From positions 87,048,001-87,112,000 of the forward strand of contig OZ231127.1 of assembly GCA_965153355.1 (NCBI GenBank): a stretch of DNA of 64,000 nt, written 5' to 3'. Positions 42,913 to 54,955 of the stretch are shown here, in pieces (position 1 is the stretch's first letter; each line of letters begins with the position of its first letter). The notes below the pieces were generated by a model. That model was not told the DNA's origin. It made no database searches and was given only the letters and a program-made list of their open reading frames with translations. Source of the DNA: Flaccisagitta enflata. Lineage: Eukaryota; Chaetognatha; Sagittoidea; Aphragmophora. The translations under genes were made by a program, and so were the position numbers.

Positions 42913-43559
42913 ACACCGTATCTACCAACAGATCCCAGCAGAAGAGCTACGGAAATTGAGCAAAAGATGCCAGTCACAACTTCTTTCCTCACTTCATACT
43001 TAATGCGAGATTGCGATACGTTGCCTGTCGCCAACCCTCTGCGAAAAATATATTTGATGTCGTGATGGTCCCACTACCTTTCACATTTGAATATGAATTT
43101 TCTTTTTATTTAAAGATTTTCCAATTTGCATAGATAAGGTTTCGCCTAATTGTTTTCGAAAGTATTTCCATACAGATTCCAAAAAGATTCAATAAAGATT
43201 CCATAAAGATTCCATAAAGACTTGGGTTTTATTTAGGTGCGCAAAAGCACCTTTATATCTGGCTATGACCGTTGGTTGGTCTGTCCGTTGGTTGGTTGGT
43301 CGGTAACGCATAATTTCTATGATCCACACGGCGCGCCTCATCAGCCTACTTGGCCTTATTTAAAGATTGATAACAACTTGATTATATCTGTGGATTAACC
43401 TGGTTATATTTGAGGATTAACCTGGTTATATTAGAGGATGTCTGAAGTCCAAGATTCCCACTGAGAGCAGAAATGATGGGCATAAACGACGTCAAAAGGA
43501 TGAATTTCTCCAAAGTTTTGGCAAACTGATTGATGACGATTCCACCTACAGTTGTGTTC

Positions 43560-43995
43560 ATAAGGTGAAAATCCCAGTTTTTTACATACAATGAAAATCC
43601 CAGTTCTATACGAAAGATGAAATTCCCAGTTTCATACATAAGATGAAAATCCCAGTTTCAAACATGAGATAAAAATCCCAGTTTCATTCATATGTTGAAA
43701 ATCCCAGTTTCATACATAAGATAGAAATCCCAGTTTCACAAAAAAGATGAAAATCCTAATTTCATACATAAGATGAAAATCCCAGTTTCATACGTGAGAT
43801 GGAAATCCCCATTTCATATACAAAATGAAAATCCCAATTTCATAGATAAGATGAAAATCCCCATTTCATATATAAGATGAAAATCCCAGTTTCATACATA
43901 AGATCAAAATCCCAGTTTTATACCAAAGATGAAAATCCCAATTTCATACATGTTACATGAGATGAAAATCTCAGTTTTATACGAAAGATGAAAAT
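43560..43995. repeat. 26-bp minisatellite
   Basis: About 16 units near AAGATGAAAATCCCAGTTTC plus ATACAT. Confidence 0.85.
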
Positions 43996-44934
43996 CTTAG
44001 TCATTTCCATGATGGAATCGCTGTTTGATTCATTACAGCGGGGTTCAAAAGTTTTTTTCACGTAGTTCAATGGGTTGTTTGGTCTACCTACATATCTGTT
44101 TTCCTTATCCCGTCATTACATTAAATATCTGTTGAAAGATCATTGTCAAAGCAAAGCAAGCAAGCCCAGCAGTTAAAATCTTACTACAATAAGCAAACTA
44201 GAAGTGTGCCCTTAATACATTTTTTGCTTGCTTATTTTCGACAATTGTCTTTGAACTGGTGTTTCAAGTTACAACTAGGCGTTGATAATAAACAAAATGA
44301 GATTAACAGATGGCACTTGCACGAGACGCCATGCGTTACTGCGTCAAATCGAAAGTCGGTTGGTCCGTCCATTTCTTTGTCGGTCTTTGAAAAACATTTC
44401 TGATTTGTGTTTTAGCCTAATCGCCCCAGCCCAACTTTCCTGCCCAGGGAGCTTGTACTACATTTATTTGATTTCTTTTCTTTCAAAAGATGTTTACAGC
44501 CATACCATTCTACTACACTGCTTAGTACGTACCTGCCAGTTCAAGAATCATGGTAACGAGTAAAGCGGGCAATCTTCTAAGAGCTAATTGAAAGGACGAA
44601 ATATTGTACATTTGTTCATTTTCGAGATCTCTTTGAATCAAAGCTTTGAGGACGTAGCGACAACTTTCGCAGAGTTTGGTGGAACAGCTTGCGCATTGGA
44701 GGGGATTCTGAAGCAGTCAAAAAAGGACTCTTAAATGACATTTTTCTAGATTTCTAACACTGTTTTGTAACTACATCAAACAGTAATGTCAATCAAGCAT
44801 TAGTCTTCACGATTCAACATAGACTATAGCCTGGCTTTGTTCTGGTACTGGTAAACAAGAATTACACATTTGTTGGTGAACATTTCTGATCAATTCCTTT
44901 TGAAGGTCGCCTATAGAAATATGCACATGTAATT

Positions 44935-45658
44935 GGGAAAAAGAAGTCGAAGTCAGTCTTTGCGAAGCTTCGACTTTTTGACGTGAAACAGAAAAACATG
45001 GTTTTCATTTTCTTTTTTGAAAGTTGAGTATCTTGATTGACCGATTGGTCCCTAAAATGAAATTGATAGGGTATGTAAATTGGATAATTCTCTTTCATTT
45101 GGCGCCAAGCAGAATCCTATACAAATATTTTCCGAGTTATGATTTTTTAAAGATTTATTTTTGAAAAATTCAAACATGATTTTTTTCAATTTTTTATGGT
45201 TTTAAGTAGGATCGATAAAAAAGTGTATTTATGATTGTTTGAGCATGCAAATACAAGAAAAGATGTTAATGAGCATAGTTGCTCACCTCTGAGGGTGTTT
45301 TCAAGTATCCTAGCTCATTTAGCTCATTTAGCTCAGTCTTTTTTTAAATGAATAAATGTTTTGACACATGTTTAAGCATGTTTAAGCATGTTTTGATACA
45401 CGTTAAAGCATATACAAGAAAGCAGGTCAGTGAGTATAGTTATAGTATAGTCATCTGTGTGACAGATTTTGAGTACTTTAGCTCATCTGGTTCATTTGGC
45501 TCAGTCCTATTTTTCTCCGATTTTAAGTACCATCAATATATACAATTGCTTTTGATTTAATCTGATAAATAAAGAAGATTGCAGTGACTGAAAATCAAAG
45601 CTTGGTGGAGAGTGGCCATTGCTTACGACTTTTTTCCTCACGGCGATAGCCGCCATTA
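44935..45658 (+). repeat. R3 interspersed repeat, copy 1
   Basis: GAAGTCGAAGTCAGTC, CTTCGACTTTTTGACG, TTTCATTTGGCGCCAAGCAG and the end GCTTACGACTTTTTTCCTCA then CGGCGATAGCCGCC. The same landmarks in order occur at 59155-59747. Not recognised as a known class. Confidence 0.5.
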
Positions 45659-46053
45659 CTACTCGACTAAAAAAAAAGCCGCACCCTATTTTGAGTTGAT
45701 GAATGAGAAAAAGGAATCATTTGAACATTTTTCTTTTGAAGTATTTTGAAGATTTTCAAATTTTCTTTCATTCTAGACCAATCCAAATGGTAAAGGAGCT
45801 ACAGCATGTCAAAGTTATCTTCTAATTTATAGAAAAACGCTCATTTTACAATGGGATTGCAAACTGATAATGATAATATTTCTACTTATTCTTATGCCAT
45901 TTTTAAACAAATAAAGCTAGAATCACCAGATTAGAGCCAAATGAAAGATCTTTTCAAAATTTTTCTGACGGTCTAAGATTTTAATTAGTTATTTTGAAAT
46001 TCAATATGACAATTTGCCTTTTAAAAGTGCAGCTTTTTTATTGAGTCGAGTAG
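45659..46053. mobile_element. TA-flanked MITE, CTACTCGACTC family, copy 2
   Basis: 395 bp, left CTACTCGACTAAAAAAAAAG then CCGCACC; right GTGCAGC and TTATTGAGTCGAGTAG, TA at both sides. Inserted exactly at the end of an R3 element (left) and at the first TA of the TIR element 46056-46939 (right). Confidence 0.75.
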
Positions 46054-46055
46054 TA

Positions 46056-46939
46056 CTATCTAGGAAATAAATATACGGGCAGCTGGAGAAAAATTAGTCT
46101 TCTCACTCACTGAATGAAACATATGGTAATACGTATCAATTTTTTGGCATTTCATGATATTTTCAACAATCAAGTGCTTCTGTTTTGAGTTTCTATGGGA
46201 TCGGTCTATGATTTTTCAACCTAAATCAGCGTATTCTTAATTTGTCAACAAGCACCATAAAATCATTAAAATAGTTTCGTTTTGTATTGTTATTAGATTA
46301 TATTAGAGCAATATGATTGACTGCAGCCTTCAAGTTTTTCAACAACCAAAAAATTTGTGATAAATGTGATCTAATGAGGTCCAATAGAACGATTTTAGTC
46401 AAGCGCAGACATACAGATTGTGGAGAAGCGGGAAGCGCCGCTTCTCGGAAGCAGGGTGACAAAGTCGGAAGATCTTGCAATATGGCTTTAGAAACAAGTA
46501 GCAAATATGAAATTTCGGTTTGGAAGAGCACTTTAACGGTTGTCATAAATCATTTTTTAATTCGACAATCTAAAGACTCTATATTATTTCCATGAACCTA
46601 CTATTTAAATGAATTATTCTATTTAAAAAACTAGCAAGAAGAATTTTTGCTTCCCGGAAGCTTGGAAGAATATTTGTGTCTGGTCAAGCGCTTTAGATTT
46701 GAGAGCTCTTTTGATGTAGATTGTCCTTTAAGACTTAAACTGAAGCCTCTGAATCGGATTTTGGTATGATGACAGTTTTTCTTCTAGACGCTGTCATTTG
46801 AAAACGGTTTGAGCTACTGTGCTCTACTTGGTCTTGAATGAAAGATGTTTTGTCACAGTTTGTCACATTTTTGTATTAGATATTGCAATTTAGCTGCTAT
46901 GATCATGGTTAGGTGTCCGTATATTTACTTCCTAGATAG
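46056..46939. mobile_element. TA-flanked TIR element, CTATCTAGGAA family
   Basis: 884 bp. Left CTATCTAGGAAATAAATATA, right TATATTTACTTCCTAGATAG, TA on both sides. Inner right part GGTTAGGTGTCCG and GCTGTCATTTGAAAACGG is also found at 17019-17180. A 92-codon ORF inside (46317-46595, plus) is unrecognised. Confidence 0.62.
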
Positions 46940-47373
46940 TACTGGTATTTTGACCACTGATTGTCCAGTCATGGTGATTTAGGTCACAGACTCACAGATA
47001 TGTCTTTGGAATTGCTTCAAAATTTCACAAAATGTAAATGGTACACCGTGCTTAATGCTAATCTTATTGTACGACGTCAAGTTTTACTTTGTAGCTAACG
47101 AAACTCGCCCATGAGAAAAAAAGAGAGAGAGAATAGCTGATATTTGACTAGCAACTATTCATTTGGACCTGATGATCAGTTAGAGACAGATCTATCATTC
47201 ATCGCTACTACCATGTGATTTTTTGTTCCATTTGAGATCTTGACTTGTACTGCACAACCCTCTTTGACCTCTTTAGTGCACCCGTTCATATCCTTGTGAG
47301 GAAATTCAAATCAAATTAAACCATTTGATTAAATGTTTTGTAACATTGTGATCATCACCAAGTGCATCTACAA

Positions 47374-47700
47374 TAGGGCGGCTACCTGGAGGGTCAAATG
47401 TGGTCAAATTTCAAAACGCCTCAGCCAACTAACCATACACTTTATTTCGTATTTAAAAAGGAATTGAGGCAAGCAGAGATCGCTATCTGGAAAGAAAACC
47501 CGCACGGCAACACTATGGAGTTTCAATGGGTGTAAAATTGCTTTCATATACTTCACCATTTTGTTGCCGTGCAGGTTTCTTGATCAAATACCGACCACTG
47601 CTTGTCTGATTTACTGCCCAAATGCTGCTGAGCATGTAAGGTTAAATGGCGGAGGAATTTTGAACTTTAAGCCAAATTCACATTTCAGGTAACCGCCCTA
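47374..47700. mobile_element. hAT-type MITE (327 bp), complete
   Basis: Ends TAGGGCGGCTACCTG and CAGGTAACCGCCCTA; exact 8-bp duplication ATCTACAA at 47366-47373 and 47701-47708. The two halves are imperfect inverted copies, with an inner stem AACCCGCACGGCAACA against TTGTTGCCGTGCAGGTT. Confidence 0.88.
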
Positions 47701-47759
47701 ATCTACAACTCCCAATCTGCATGTTTCAGTCAATCCTTCCCATATATTCGTTGAACAAA

Positions 47760-47988
47760 TGCATGAATGAATGAATGAATGAATGAATGAATGAATGAAT
47801 GAATGAATGAATGAATGAATGAATGAATGAATGAATGAATGAATGATTGAATGAATCGATGAATGAATGAATGTATGAATGAATGAATGAATGAATGAAT
47901 GAATGAATGAATGAATGAATGAATGAATGAATGATAATGAATGAATGAATGAATGAATGAATGAATCAATGAATGAATGAATGTCTGA
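47760..47988. repeat. GAAT tetramer repeat
   Basis: More than 50 GAAT units with a few variants; FIHSFIHS frames are artefacts. Confidence 0.95.
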
Positions 47989-48189
47989 AATGGCTGAATA
48001 TCGTGTCACATCGATGTACAGTAGATGTCGTCTAGACTTGGAAATACGGGGTAACTCATAGTAAGAAGACAAATAAATCTATGGAACTGCTATTTGGGGT
48101 AACAAGGTCAACACCTATAAGTTGCGTGCAGGACAGAAATAACTGAATTGACCTGACTCCTTATTGTATCTTTTTATCGAAAATTAGAC

Positions 48190-49020
48190 TAAAACGCAAC
48201 CCAAAACAGACCCAAACCAGACTCAAACCAGACTCAAACCAGACTCAAACCAGACTCAAACCAGACTCAAACCAGAGTAAAACCAGATCAAAACCAGACC
48301 TAAATCAGACATAAACCAGACATAAACCAGATTTAAGCCAGACTCAAACCAGACTCAAACCAGAATCAAACCAGACTCAAACCAGACTTAAACCAGACCG
48401 AAACCAGGCTCAAACCAGGCTCAAACCAGACTCAAACCATACTCAAACCAGAATTAAACCAGACCAAAACCAGACCAAAACCAGACCTACATCAGACCTA
48501 AATCAAACATAAACCAGACACAAACCAGACATACACCAGATCTAAACCAGACCTAACCCAGACCTAAACCAGACATAAATCAGACATGAACCAGTCTTAA
48601 ACCAGACTTAAACCAGACTTAAACAAGACGTAAACCAGACTTAAACCAGACTTAAACCAGACTTTAACCAGACTTAAACCATACTTAAACCAGACTTAAA
48701 CCAGACTTAAACCATACTTATCTTTAAAATCATTTTAACCAGCAGACTTAAACCAGCAGACTTAAACCATTAGACCAGCAGACTTAAACCATTAGATTTA
48801 AACCAGCAGACTTAAACCAGTAGACTTAAACCAGCAGATTTAAACCAGCAGACTTTAACCAGCAGACTTAACCCATTAGATTCAAACCCGTAGACTTAAA
48901 CCAGCAGATTTAAACCAGCAGACTTTAACCATCAGACTTTACCCAGCAGACTTTAACCAGCAGACTTTACCCAGCAGACTTCAACCAGCAGACTTTAACC
49001 AGCAGACGTTAACCAGCAGA
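48190..49020. repeat. AACCAGACTCA minisatellite
   Basis: Units of 10-12 bp drifting from CCAGACTCAAA through CCAGACTTAAA to CCAGCAGACTTTAA, which suggests stepwise growth. Confidence 0.85.
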
Positions 49021-49200
49021 CTTTAACCAAAAATGACCACAAATGATCAAAATGACCAAAATGACCAAAATTGACCAAAAATGATCAAAAATGGCCAAAA
49101 ATGGCCAAATATGACCAAAAATGACCAAAAATGACCAAAATGACCAAAAATGACCAAAAATGACCAAAAATGACCTAGAATGACCAAAAATGAACAAAAT
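49021..49200. repeat. TGACCAAAAA minisatellite, left part
   Basis: Units TGACCAAAAA and TGGCCAAAAA. Continues at 49760-50110 beyond R2 copy 10. Confidence 0.85.
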
Positions 49201-49204
49201 GACT

Positions 49205-49716
49205 AACTAGTCATCCAAGGATCGCACATGGTCAGCGATACCCGATGCCCTGCTTGGAGTGATCTAGTGAAGTAGTGGAGGGAGAGCAGGGCAGCGGCCC
49301 CAAAGGGCCGATGTCCTGTAGGACACAGGGGGTAATTTCCAGACGTCCTGAGGGGGATTTGAGGTCTGGGGGGGAGATCTTAGGCCAGAAGATTAGATTT
49401 GAGGTCTGGGGGTAGGCTTGTGGCATTAAGGGCAGATTTGAGGCCTGGAGGCCTGATTTGAGGCCTGGAACGCTGATTTGAGGTCTGAAGAGCAGATTTG
49501 AAGCCTGGAGGGCTGATTTGACGCCTGGAAAGCTGATTTGTGGCCTGGAGTGCTGATTTGAGGCTTGGAGGGCTTAAATCAGGCCCGAAAGTAAGGATTT
49601 TAGGCCTCGATGGCCAACAAGGGGGGGGGACGGAAGGACGGAAGGACGAAGGACGGAACGTCTGGAAATTCCCCTCTGTGTCCTACAGGACATCAGCCCT
49701 TTGGGGCCGCTGCCCA
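49205..49716 (-). mobile_element. R2 family copy 10, inserted in a TGACCAAAAA array
   Basis: Tail CATCCAAGGATCGCACATGG and GCCCTGCTTGGAGTGA, then GGGCAGCGGCCCCAAAGGGC. Core near GATTTGAGGCCTGGAGGGCT. Border GTCTGGAAATTCCCCTC; right end TTTGGGGCCGCTGCCC then AAAAAGACC. ATGACCAAAA-type minisatellite lies on both sides, so the element interrupts one array. Confidence 0.72.
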
Positions 49717-49759
49717 AAAAGACCAAAAAACAAAAAGTGATCAAAGATGAAAGTAACAG

Positions 49760-50110
49760 ATTGAAAGAAAAAGATCAAAATGACCAACCAAAAATGACCA
49801 AAATGACCAAAAATGACAAAAAATGATCAAAAATGATCAAAAATGATCAAAAATGATCAAAAATGGCCAAAAATGGCCAAAAATGACCAAAAAATGACCA
49901 AAAGGACCAAAATGACCAAAAAATGACCAAAAATGACCAAAAATGTCCAAAATGATCAAAAATGATCAAAAATGGCCAGAAATGATCAAAAATGGCCAGA
50001 AATGGCCAGAAATGACCAAAAATGACCAAAAATGACCAAAATGACCAAAATGACCAAAATGAACAAAATGACCAAAATGACCAAAAATGACCAAAAATGA
50101 CTGAAAGCAA
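49760..50110. repeat. TGACCAAAAA minisatellite, right part
   Basis: Same unit as 49021-49200. Confidence 0.85.
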
Positions 50111-50176
50111 CCAATAATTCCCAAAAACAACAAAAAAATGACTCAAAATAACTCCAGACAACCCAAAAAGATGCAA

Positions 50177-50823
50177 ACAGGTCGCCCAAGGGCAATATGT
50201 GGTCAGCGATACCCGTTGCCCTGCTTTGAGTGATTGTGAATTGGAGTGAGGGGAAGCAGGGCAGCGGCCCCGAAGGGGATGAAGTCCTGTAGAACACAGG
50301 GGGACTTTCGTTCGTCCTGCCTTAAGAAGTGGATGGGATGCTATAGAGGGCTTACTGAAGGCCTTCAAGTTCAAGAGCCTAAACTGAGGTCTAAGACGGC
50401 TGATGTAAGGCCTCAGAATGCTAATCGGAAGCTTGAGAGGGCTGATTTGATGCTTGAGAGAGCTGGATTAAGGCTTGAAAGGTCAGACGACTGATTTGAA
50501 GCCTGAGAGCAATAAATTGAGGCTCAGATAGCTAATTTAAGGCCTGAGAAGCCTAATTTGAGGCCTGAGAGGCTGGGTTTGAGGCCTGAGAGGTTGGATT
50601 TGAGGCCTGAGAGGCCGGATTTGAGGCCTGAGAGGCCGGATTTGAGGCCTGAGAGGCTGGATTTGAGGCCTGAGAGGCCAGATTTGAGGTCTCAGAGGCC
50701 AGATTTGGGGCCTGAGGAGCCTGGTGAGGGGGGGGGACGAACAAACGAACGGACAAACGGACAAACAAACGAAAGTCCCCCTGTGTTCTACAGGACTTCG
50801 TCCCCTTCGGGGCCGCTGCCCAA
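50177..50823 (-). mobile_element. R2 family copy 11
   Basis: Best preserved reverse copy: tail CAGGTCGCCCAAGGGCAATA, hairpin arms, GGGCAGCGGCCCCGAAGGGG, borders CACAGGGGGACTTTCGTTCG and CGAAAGTCCCCCTGTG, end CTTCGGGGCCGCTGCCC then AAAAAG. The core combines a diverged part shared with copy 6 and regular TTTGAGGCCTGAGAGGC units. Confidence 0.78.
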
Positions 50824-50825
50824 AA

Positions 50826-50904
50826 AGCTAAGTGTTACGGACCGACCGACCGACCGACCGACAGACGAAGCGGGTTGTAGAGTCGCATGCACGCGACTAA
50901 AAAC
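50826..50904 (-). repeat. R1 left part
   Basis: GTGTTACGGACCGACCGACC, AAGCGGGTTGTAGAGTCGC, ATGCACGCGACTAAAAAC. Sits between R2 copy 11 and the palindromic MITE at 50910 with almost no spacer. Confidence 0.58.
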
Positions 50905-50909
50905 TAATA

Positions 50910-51298
50910 AAAGGATGCTTTATTGATGATGGGTGTTGGTTGCCATGGAAACACTTTTCCATGTATTCCCGCCAAAGTATCAATATTTTGATATTTTTTT
51001 TGAGGGAACATTGCTTTAAAATCAAATTTGCCACAACTTTCCCACAGTATGTTCTGAAAGATTATCGCTTGTTTGGTGGTTGCTAGGGAGCATCACAGGG
51101 TTGTCACACATACTTATGCTCCCTAGCAACAGCTAAATGTGCAATATTCTTACAGAACATACTATAGAAAAGTTGTAGCAAATCTGATTTTAACCAATGT
51201 TCCCTCAAAAAATTTCTCAAAATATTGATATTTTAGCGGGAATACATGGAAATGTGTTTCTATGGCAACTGACGCCCATTGTCAACAAAGCATCCTTT
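50910..51298. mobile_element. Near-full-length palindromic MITE (389 bp)
   Basis: TA-flanked, AAAGGATGCTTTATTGATGA to ATTGTCAACAAAGCATCCTTT. Almost the whole element folds on itself: GGTTGCCATGGAAACAC with GTTTCTATGGCAACTGAC, GCTAGGGAGCAT with ATGCTCCCTAGC. AT-rich with no coding capacity. Confidence 0.7.
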
Positions 51299-51399
51299 TA
51301 TCAGCTTATATTCCAAATACTAATTCTTTACATTTATTTGTCTACCCAATATGAATTCCCCCGTATTTCCAAGTCTAGACGACATCTACTGTATCTTTC

Positions 51400-52984
51400 T
51401 AAAAACGATTTCTACAATTGAATGATTCAATGATTGGATGAAAATAAGACCTTGGTGGGTTTAGGGCGAATAGAATTGCGTCTTGGGCGAATCATTTTCA
51501 TTGTTTCAAAATTCAAATGGAGTTAACAGAAACGTAAAAATCAAAATAAATCAGATACTGTGATTCGAACTTATGATTGATATTTGTGATCGAGAAAAAG
51601 AGTCTTGGAAGCCAAACAACGTAACTTAAACAAAAATCTTTGAATGTACGTATACAATCTGAAACAAAAGCAAATAAGCGACAAGTATACTTCTGAACTA
51701 AGTGTTGATTTGTAGAGTTTTGTAAAAATACATGACTGTTCTTATCATGTCATGTCGGTGTTGATTAAACCTCAAATATTTGGTTGCAATTTTTCAAAAA
51801 CTATGCAAATTTTTTTTAAATCAAAGATTAACCAAAGGAAACTTAATAAGTACTGTGCTGCTCAGAGTAATAAATTTCTCTACAAAGCATCAGATGGAGC
51901 TGGTGACTAAAAGAGTCGGAAAAACATTCTCACAAGAGGCAATTGAGTGATCATCTTTCTTTCTCTTTATCTTTGTCAATAGCTTGGTTCAATCACCTAC
52001 TCAACTTTAATCATATTATGTAACATTCTCATAGCTTTTGCAATTTTGTCCAAGATAGTAGAAACCGCGAGCTTGAAAAGAAATGATTTTCAATGTCAAT
52101 TTTTTTACAGCTACGATAAAGAAATGAAGCGATTTCTTATCCTGTTCCGTGTTACGATACTAAATAAAATATGTATCGAAAAAAAAATTTATGGAGCCAT
52201 TTAAAAAGAATCTGGAAATAAGAATAAATAAATCATAATCCCTACGTCACACTACGATAATATCAGGTGCATATTTGACTGCATCAGGACTATTTGAATC
52301 AAATCTACATACTGCAACTATTCATTGTCCAGATTAGGATCTCAACACGAATTTCCCTGCCCAGTGGCCACCCATACGCGCCTGTTACAACTACCTGTCT
52401 GGCCTTTGTACGTTGTATGACATTGGGAAGCATAAAGTAGCACGGCTACTGATTGCCTTCTCCCCCCCCCCTCCCCTAACCTATGATTTTCTTTTTCGCG
52501 GCATCGAAAAATCATTACTTTCACTCCTCACATAGCCTTGATATGGTAAATTTTGGATAAAAATGGTACAAAACGGTGTTGTTAACTTGTTACATTGAAA
52601 TATCCTATCTTTTCTTTTTGTACTATCCAAAGTAAAAAACTCTTCTTTGGTTTGCTTCCCTTTTTTCCGTCCTTTGATTTTCTCCCCATTCCATTCTCGA
52701 ATGATTTGATTTCATTCCACCCCCTGTATACATCCTTGATAGTAAAATCTAAATGACATAAATAAGAATAGCTTTTTCTCGTGACCGATACACCATGAAT
52801 ATGATTTCAAACAAATCTTCAAGACGTTTTCTTTTTCCGTAAGAATTATTGAATGAATCAATTTCAGATCAAAACCATGAACAGAGACCAGATTAGAGGA
52901 CCTACTGGGCTATGCTTCTCTGACAAAGAAGGATACACATTACACACCTCCCCCAAGAGTCACTTAAGCATAATGTGAGGCCAT
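51400..52984. other. Stretch without recognised features
   Basis: AT-rich sequence with short frames only; no splice-supported coding block, repeat family or hairpin stood out. Confidence 0.5.
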
Positions 52985-53105
52985 CAACAAGTAATACGGG
53001 GTCACAAAATCGTTGCGGACGAGCGAACGGATGGACAGAGGAACAGACTGAGGGGACGGATGGACGAAGAAAGCCTCTTATAGAGTGGTGTGTCCTAAAC
53101 AAAAA
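52985..53105 (-). repeat. R1-like repeat
   Basis: GTTGCGGACGAGCGAACGGA, GGGGACGGATGGACG, AGCCTCTTATAGAGTGGTGT, GTCCTAAACAAAAA. Same layout as 39228-39352. Confidence 0.5.
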
Positions 53106-53172
53106 ATGTCAGGTGAGTGATCAGAAATGAACAGGATACAAATGTCTTGTTTACCTCTCAAGAATTCCCAGA

Positions 53173-54738
53173 CTGTAAACGTGGAAATGGATCGATTGAA
53201 AAGAGCCTTTCATGAATATCCTTACAATTTTTATGTCGCTCGCTCATCTGCTCATCGATTCTATGAGAGGCCGTGTCCGTAGGTCCGTCTGTCTGTTGGC
53301 AACGCGAAATATGGGATGACGCGAAATCGGCTGAAATTGTAATTTCTGAGCGTTACTGCCCCTTCCCATCTGAAAGTGACTACCTATTGGTCGCGAATCC
53401 TTGTTTTTAAAATACTAAAACACTGATGTAGACAAACGTGATAGTACGTGTTTCTGATGTTCCTGCTGATGTTCCTGCTGATGTTCTTGCTGATGTTCTT
53501 GCTGTTGTTGCTGAATTGGCTGTTGATCGTCATCGAGGAGTCTTTGTATTTCATCTTGAGCCTCTTCTTGGGTACAAGAGGAGTAATTTTGGTATCCTTC
53601 CGTAGAGTTCAGTAAATGTCGTCTCGACATTCTTTTTTGTTTTTTTTTTTTTTGTTTTTCTTTTTTTTTTTCTTTTTTTTTTGTTTTTTGTGAGGTTTTG
53701 TTTTGTTCGTTTGTTTGTGCTTGATTTAGGTTTTGTTCGTTTGTTTGGATGCTTTTTTTTTTTTGTTTGTTTGGTTTGTTTGTTTTTTTTTTTGTTTTTT
53801 TTTTGTTTACTTTTTTCTGTTGTTACTTGATATCATTCTGTGTTCTCTGTTTGTTTGTTTCTTTTTTTACTGTAGAAGTTTTCCAGAAATTGTCATGGAA
53901 ACGCTGTTAAATACTACATGCTGTAATTACTTCCGCGATTCCGATTCGCCTGTCTAGGAAAGATTGGACTTGTTGTCGTTTGAATCAGAAATTCTAGTTC
54001 CAATTTGATTTTCTATTATTTCTTCTATAATTTCGGAGCCGAAGTTTTTTTTATCTCTCTCTCTCTCTTTATTTTTCTGTTCTCTTCCCCCTTTTTCCCC
54101 CTTTATATATGTTGTTTATTCACACAAAGTGTAGCAGACAAACTAATCTAAAATAACATGACGTAAATCATTACAATAGGATCAAAGAGAAATCGGATAA
54201 TGGGAAAGTTAAAGGTCGAATATGAGTGAGAACTCAAAATACACGAACCAGTGAGTCAAGTGGGCACTGACTTTGCCCCAACCATGAACATAACCCTCTG
54301 GAAACCACACAACAGGGTAAAAACCATGTCCGCCGTTTCTGGGGATTTACAGGGTACTGAATGTTTCATTGTTAAATGAATCAAAACGAACTAAGAAAAT
54401 ATTAACAAATTTGAGAAACAAAAGAGAAAAAAAAAGAGTCGCCAGATTCATAATTCGTGCGAATGGCTGTTAATGAGTCATTGAGGAATGAGGAAGCCCG
54501 GGTAAACCGATAATTTCCATTTTCCAGATATTAGTCACTGCCATTGGGAAATATCACATATTCTATTTCTTTTTCCCAGTATTTCATATCAGGGATTAAC
54601 AGACCGCGATTAAGTTTTAAAATCGTCGATATCAGCAAGGACACGAGGCGGAAAAAATATGCAGGACGCCCTCTGGCAGTCTGATCAGTCTGATGAGGGT
54701 CCGAAAAAATCATTTCGAAACATGATATCGTGAGCGAA
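53173..54738. repeat. Left arm of the large inverted repeat
   Basis: Reverse-complementary to 58438-60646 over essentially its whole length, from CAGACTGTAAACG to CACGATATCATGTTTCG-type sequence. It includes the Gln-rich ORF, T-rich tracts, the CTGTAATTAC block and the AGACTGATCAG block. Shorter than the right arm mainly because the right arm carries R3. Confidence 0.8.
53415..53630 (-). CDS. Unknown Gln-rich ORF, left arm of the large inverted repeat
   Basis: 71 codons, the left-arm copy of the right-arm ORF at 60166-60426. Differences seen are one Arg/Ile change after DE, fewer QEH repeats, and a different C-terminus after KHV because of an indel. Function unknown; not recognised. Confidence 0.33.
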   Translation of the reverse strand: MSRRHLLNSTEGYQNYSSCTQEEAQDEIQRLLDDDQQPIQQQQQEHQQEHQQEHQQEHQKHVLSRLSTSVF

Positions 54739-54756
54739 CAGCTCTCCCGAACGGGG

Positions 54757-54955
54757 GAATCCCCTTAGTGAGACGATTTTTTTCCCTTAAGTGAGAAACA
54801 AAAAAATTCCCTCCAGTGAGACCAAAAAAAGTGTCTCACTAAAGGGAAAAAAATGTAGTCTCACTGGAGGGAATTTTTTTCTCACTAAAATTCCCTTTAG
54901 TGAGACAAAAAAAGAAAGTGGAGGAAATTCCCCCCAGTGAGACGACGCAAAGAAA
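54757..54955. repeat. Cluster of CCCTYYAGTGAGAC motifs in alternating orientation
   Basis: At least eight 13-14-bp motifs, such as CCCTTTAGTGAGAC, CCCTCCAGTGAGAC and their reverse complements GTCTCACTAAAGGG, TCTCACTGGAGGG, separated by A or T runs. Can form several alternative hairpins. The same motif set recurs at 57584-57730. Confidence 0.7.

Larger units (their letters stand above)
48019..51391. mobile_element. 3.4-kb composite bounded by about 60-bp inverted repeats
   Basis: Left CAGTAGATGTCGTCTAGACT then TGGAAATACGGGG; right CCCCCGTATTTCCA then AGTCTAGACGACATCTACTG; TA on both sides. Similarity extends to GACAAATAAAT about 60 bp in. Contents are minisatellites, two R2 copies, an R1 piece and a palindromic MITE. 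No transposase seen. Confidence 0.6.

Noticed and set aside
46317-46595. 92-codon ORF with CDKCD and RRHTDCGEAGS
   Set aside because: Not recognised, sits inside a TIR element and lacks splice or start support, so it is noted only within that element.
54840-54860. CTCACTAAAGGGA resembling a phage T3 promoter core, suggesting vector contamination
   Set aside because: It is one of many variants of a local motif (also CTCACTGGAGGGA) with no other vector sequence around it.
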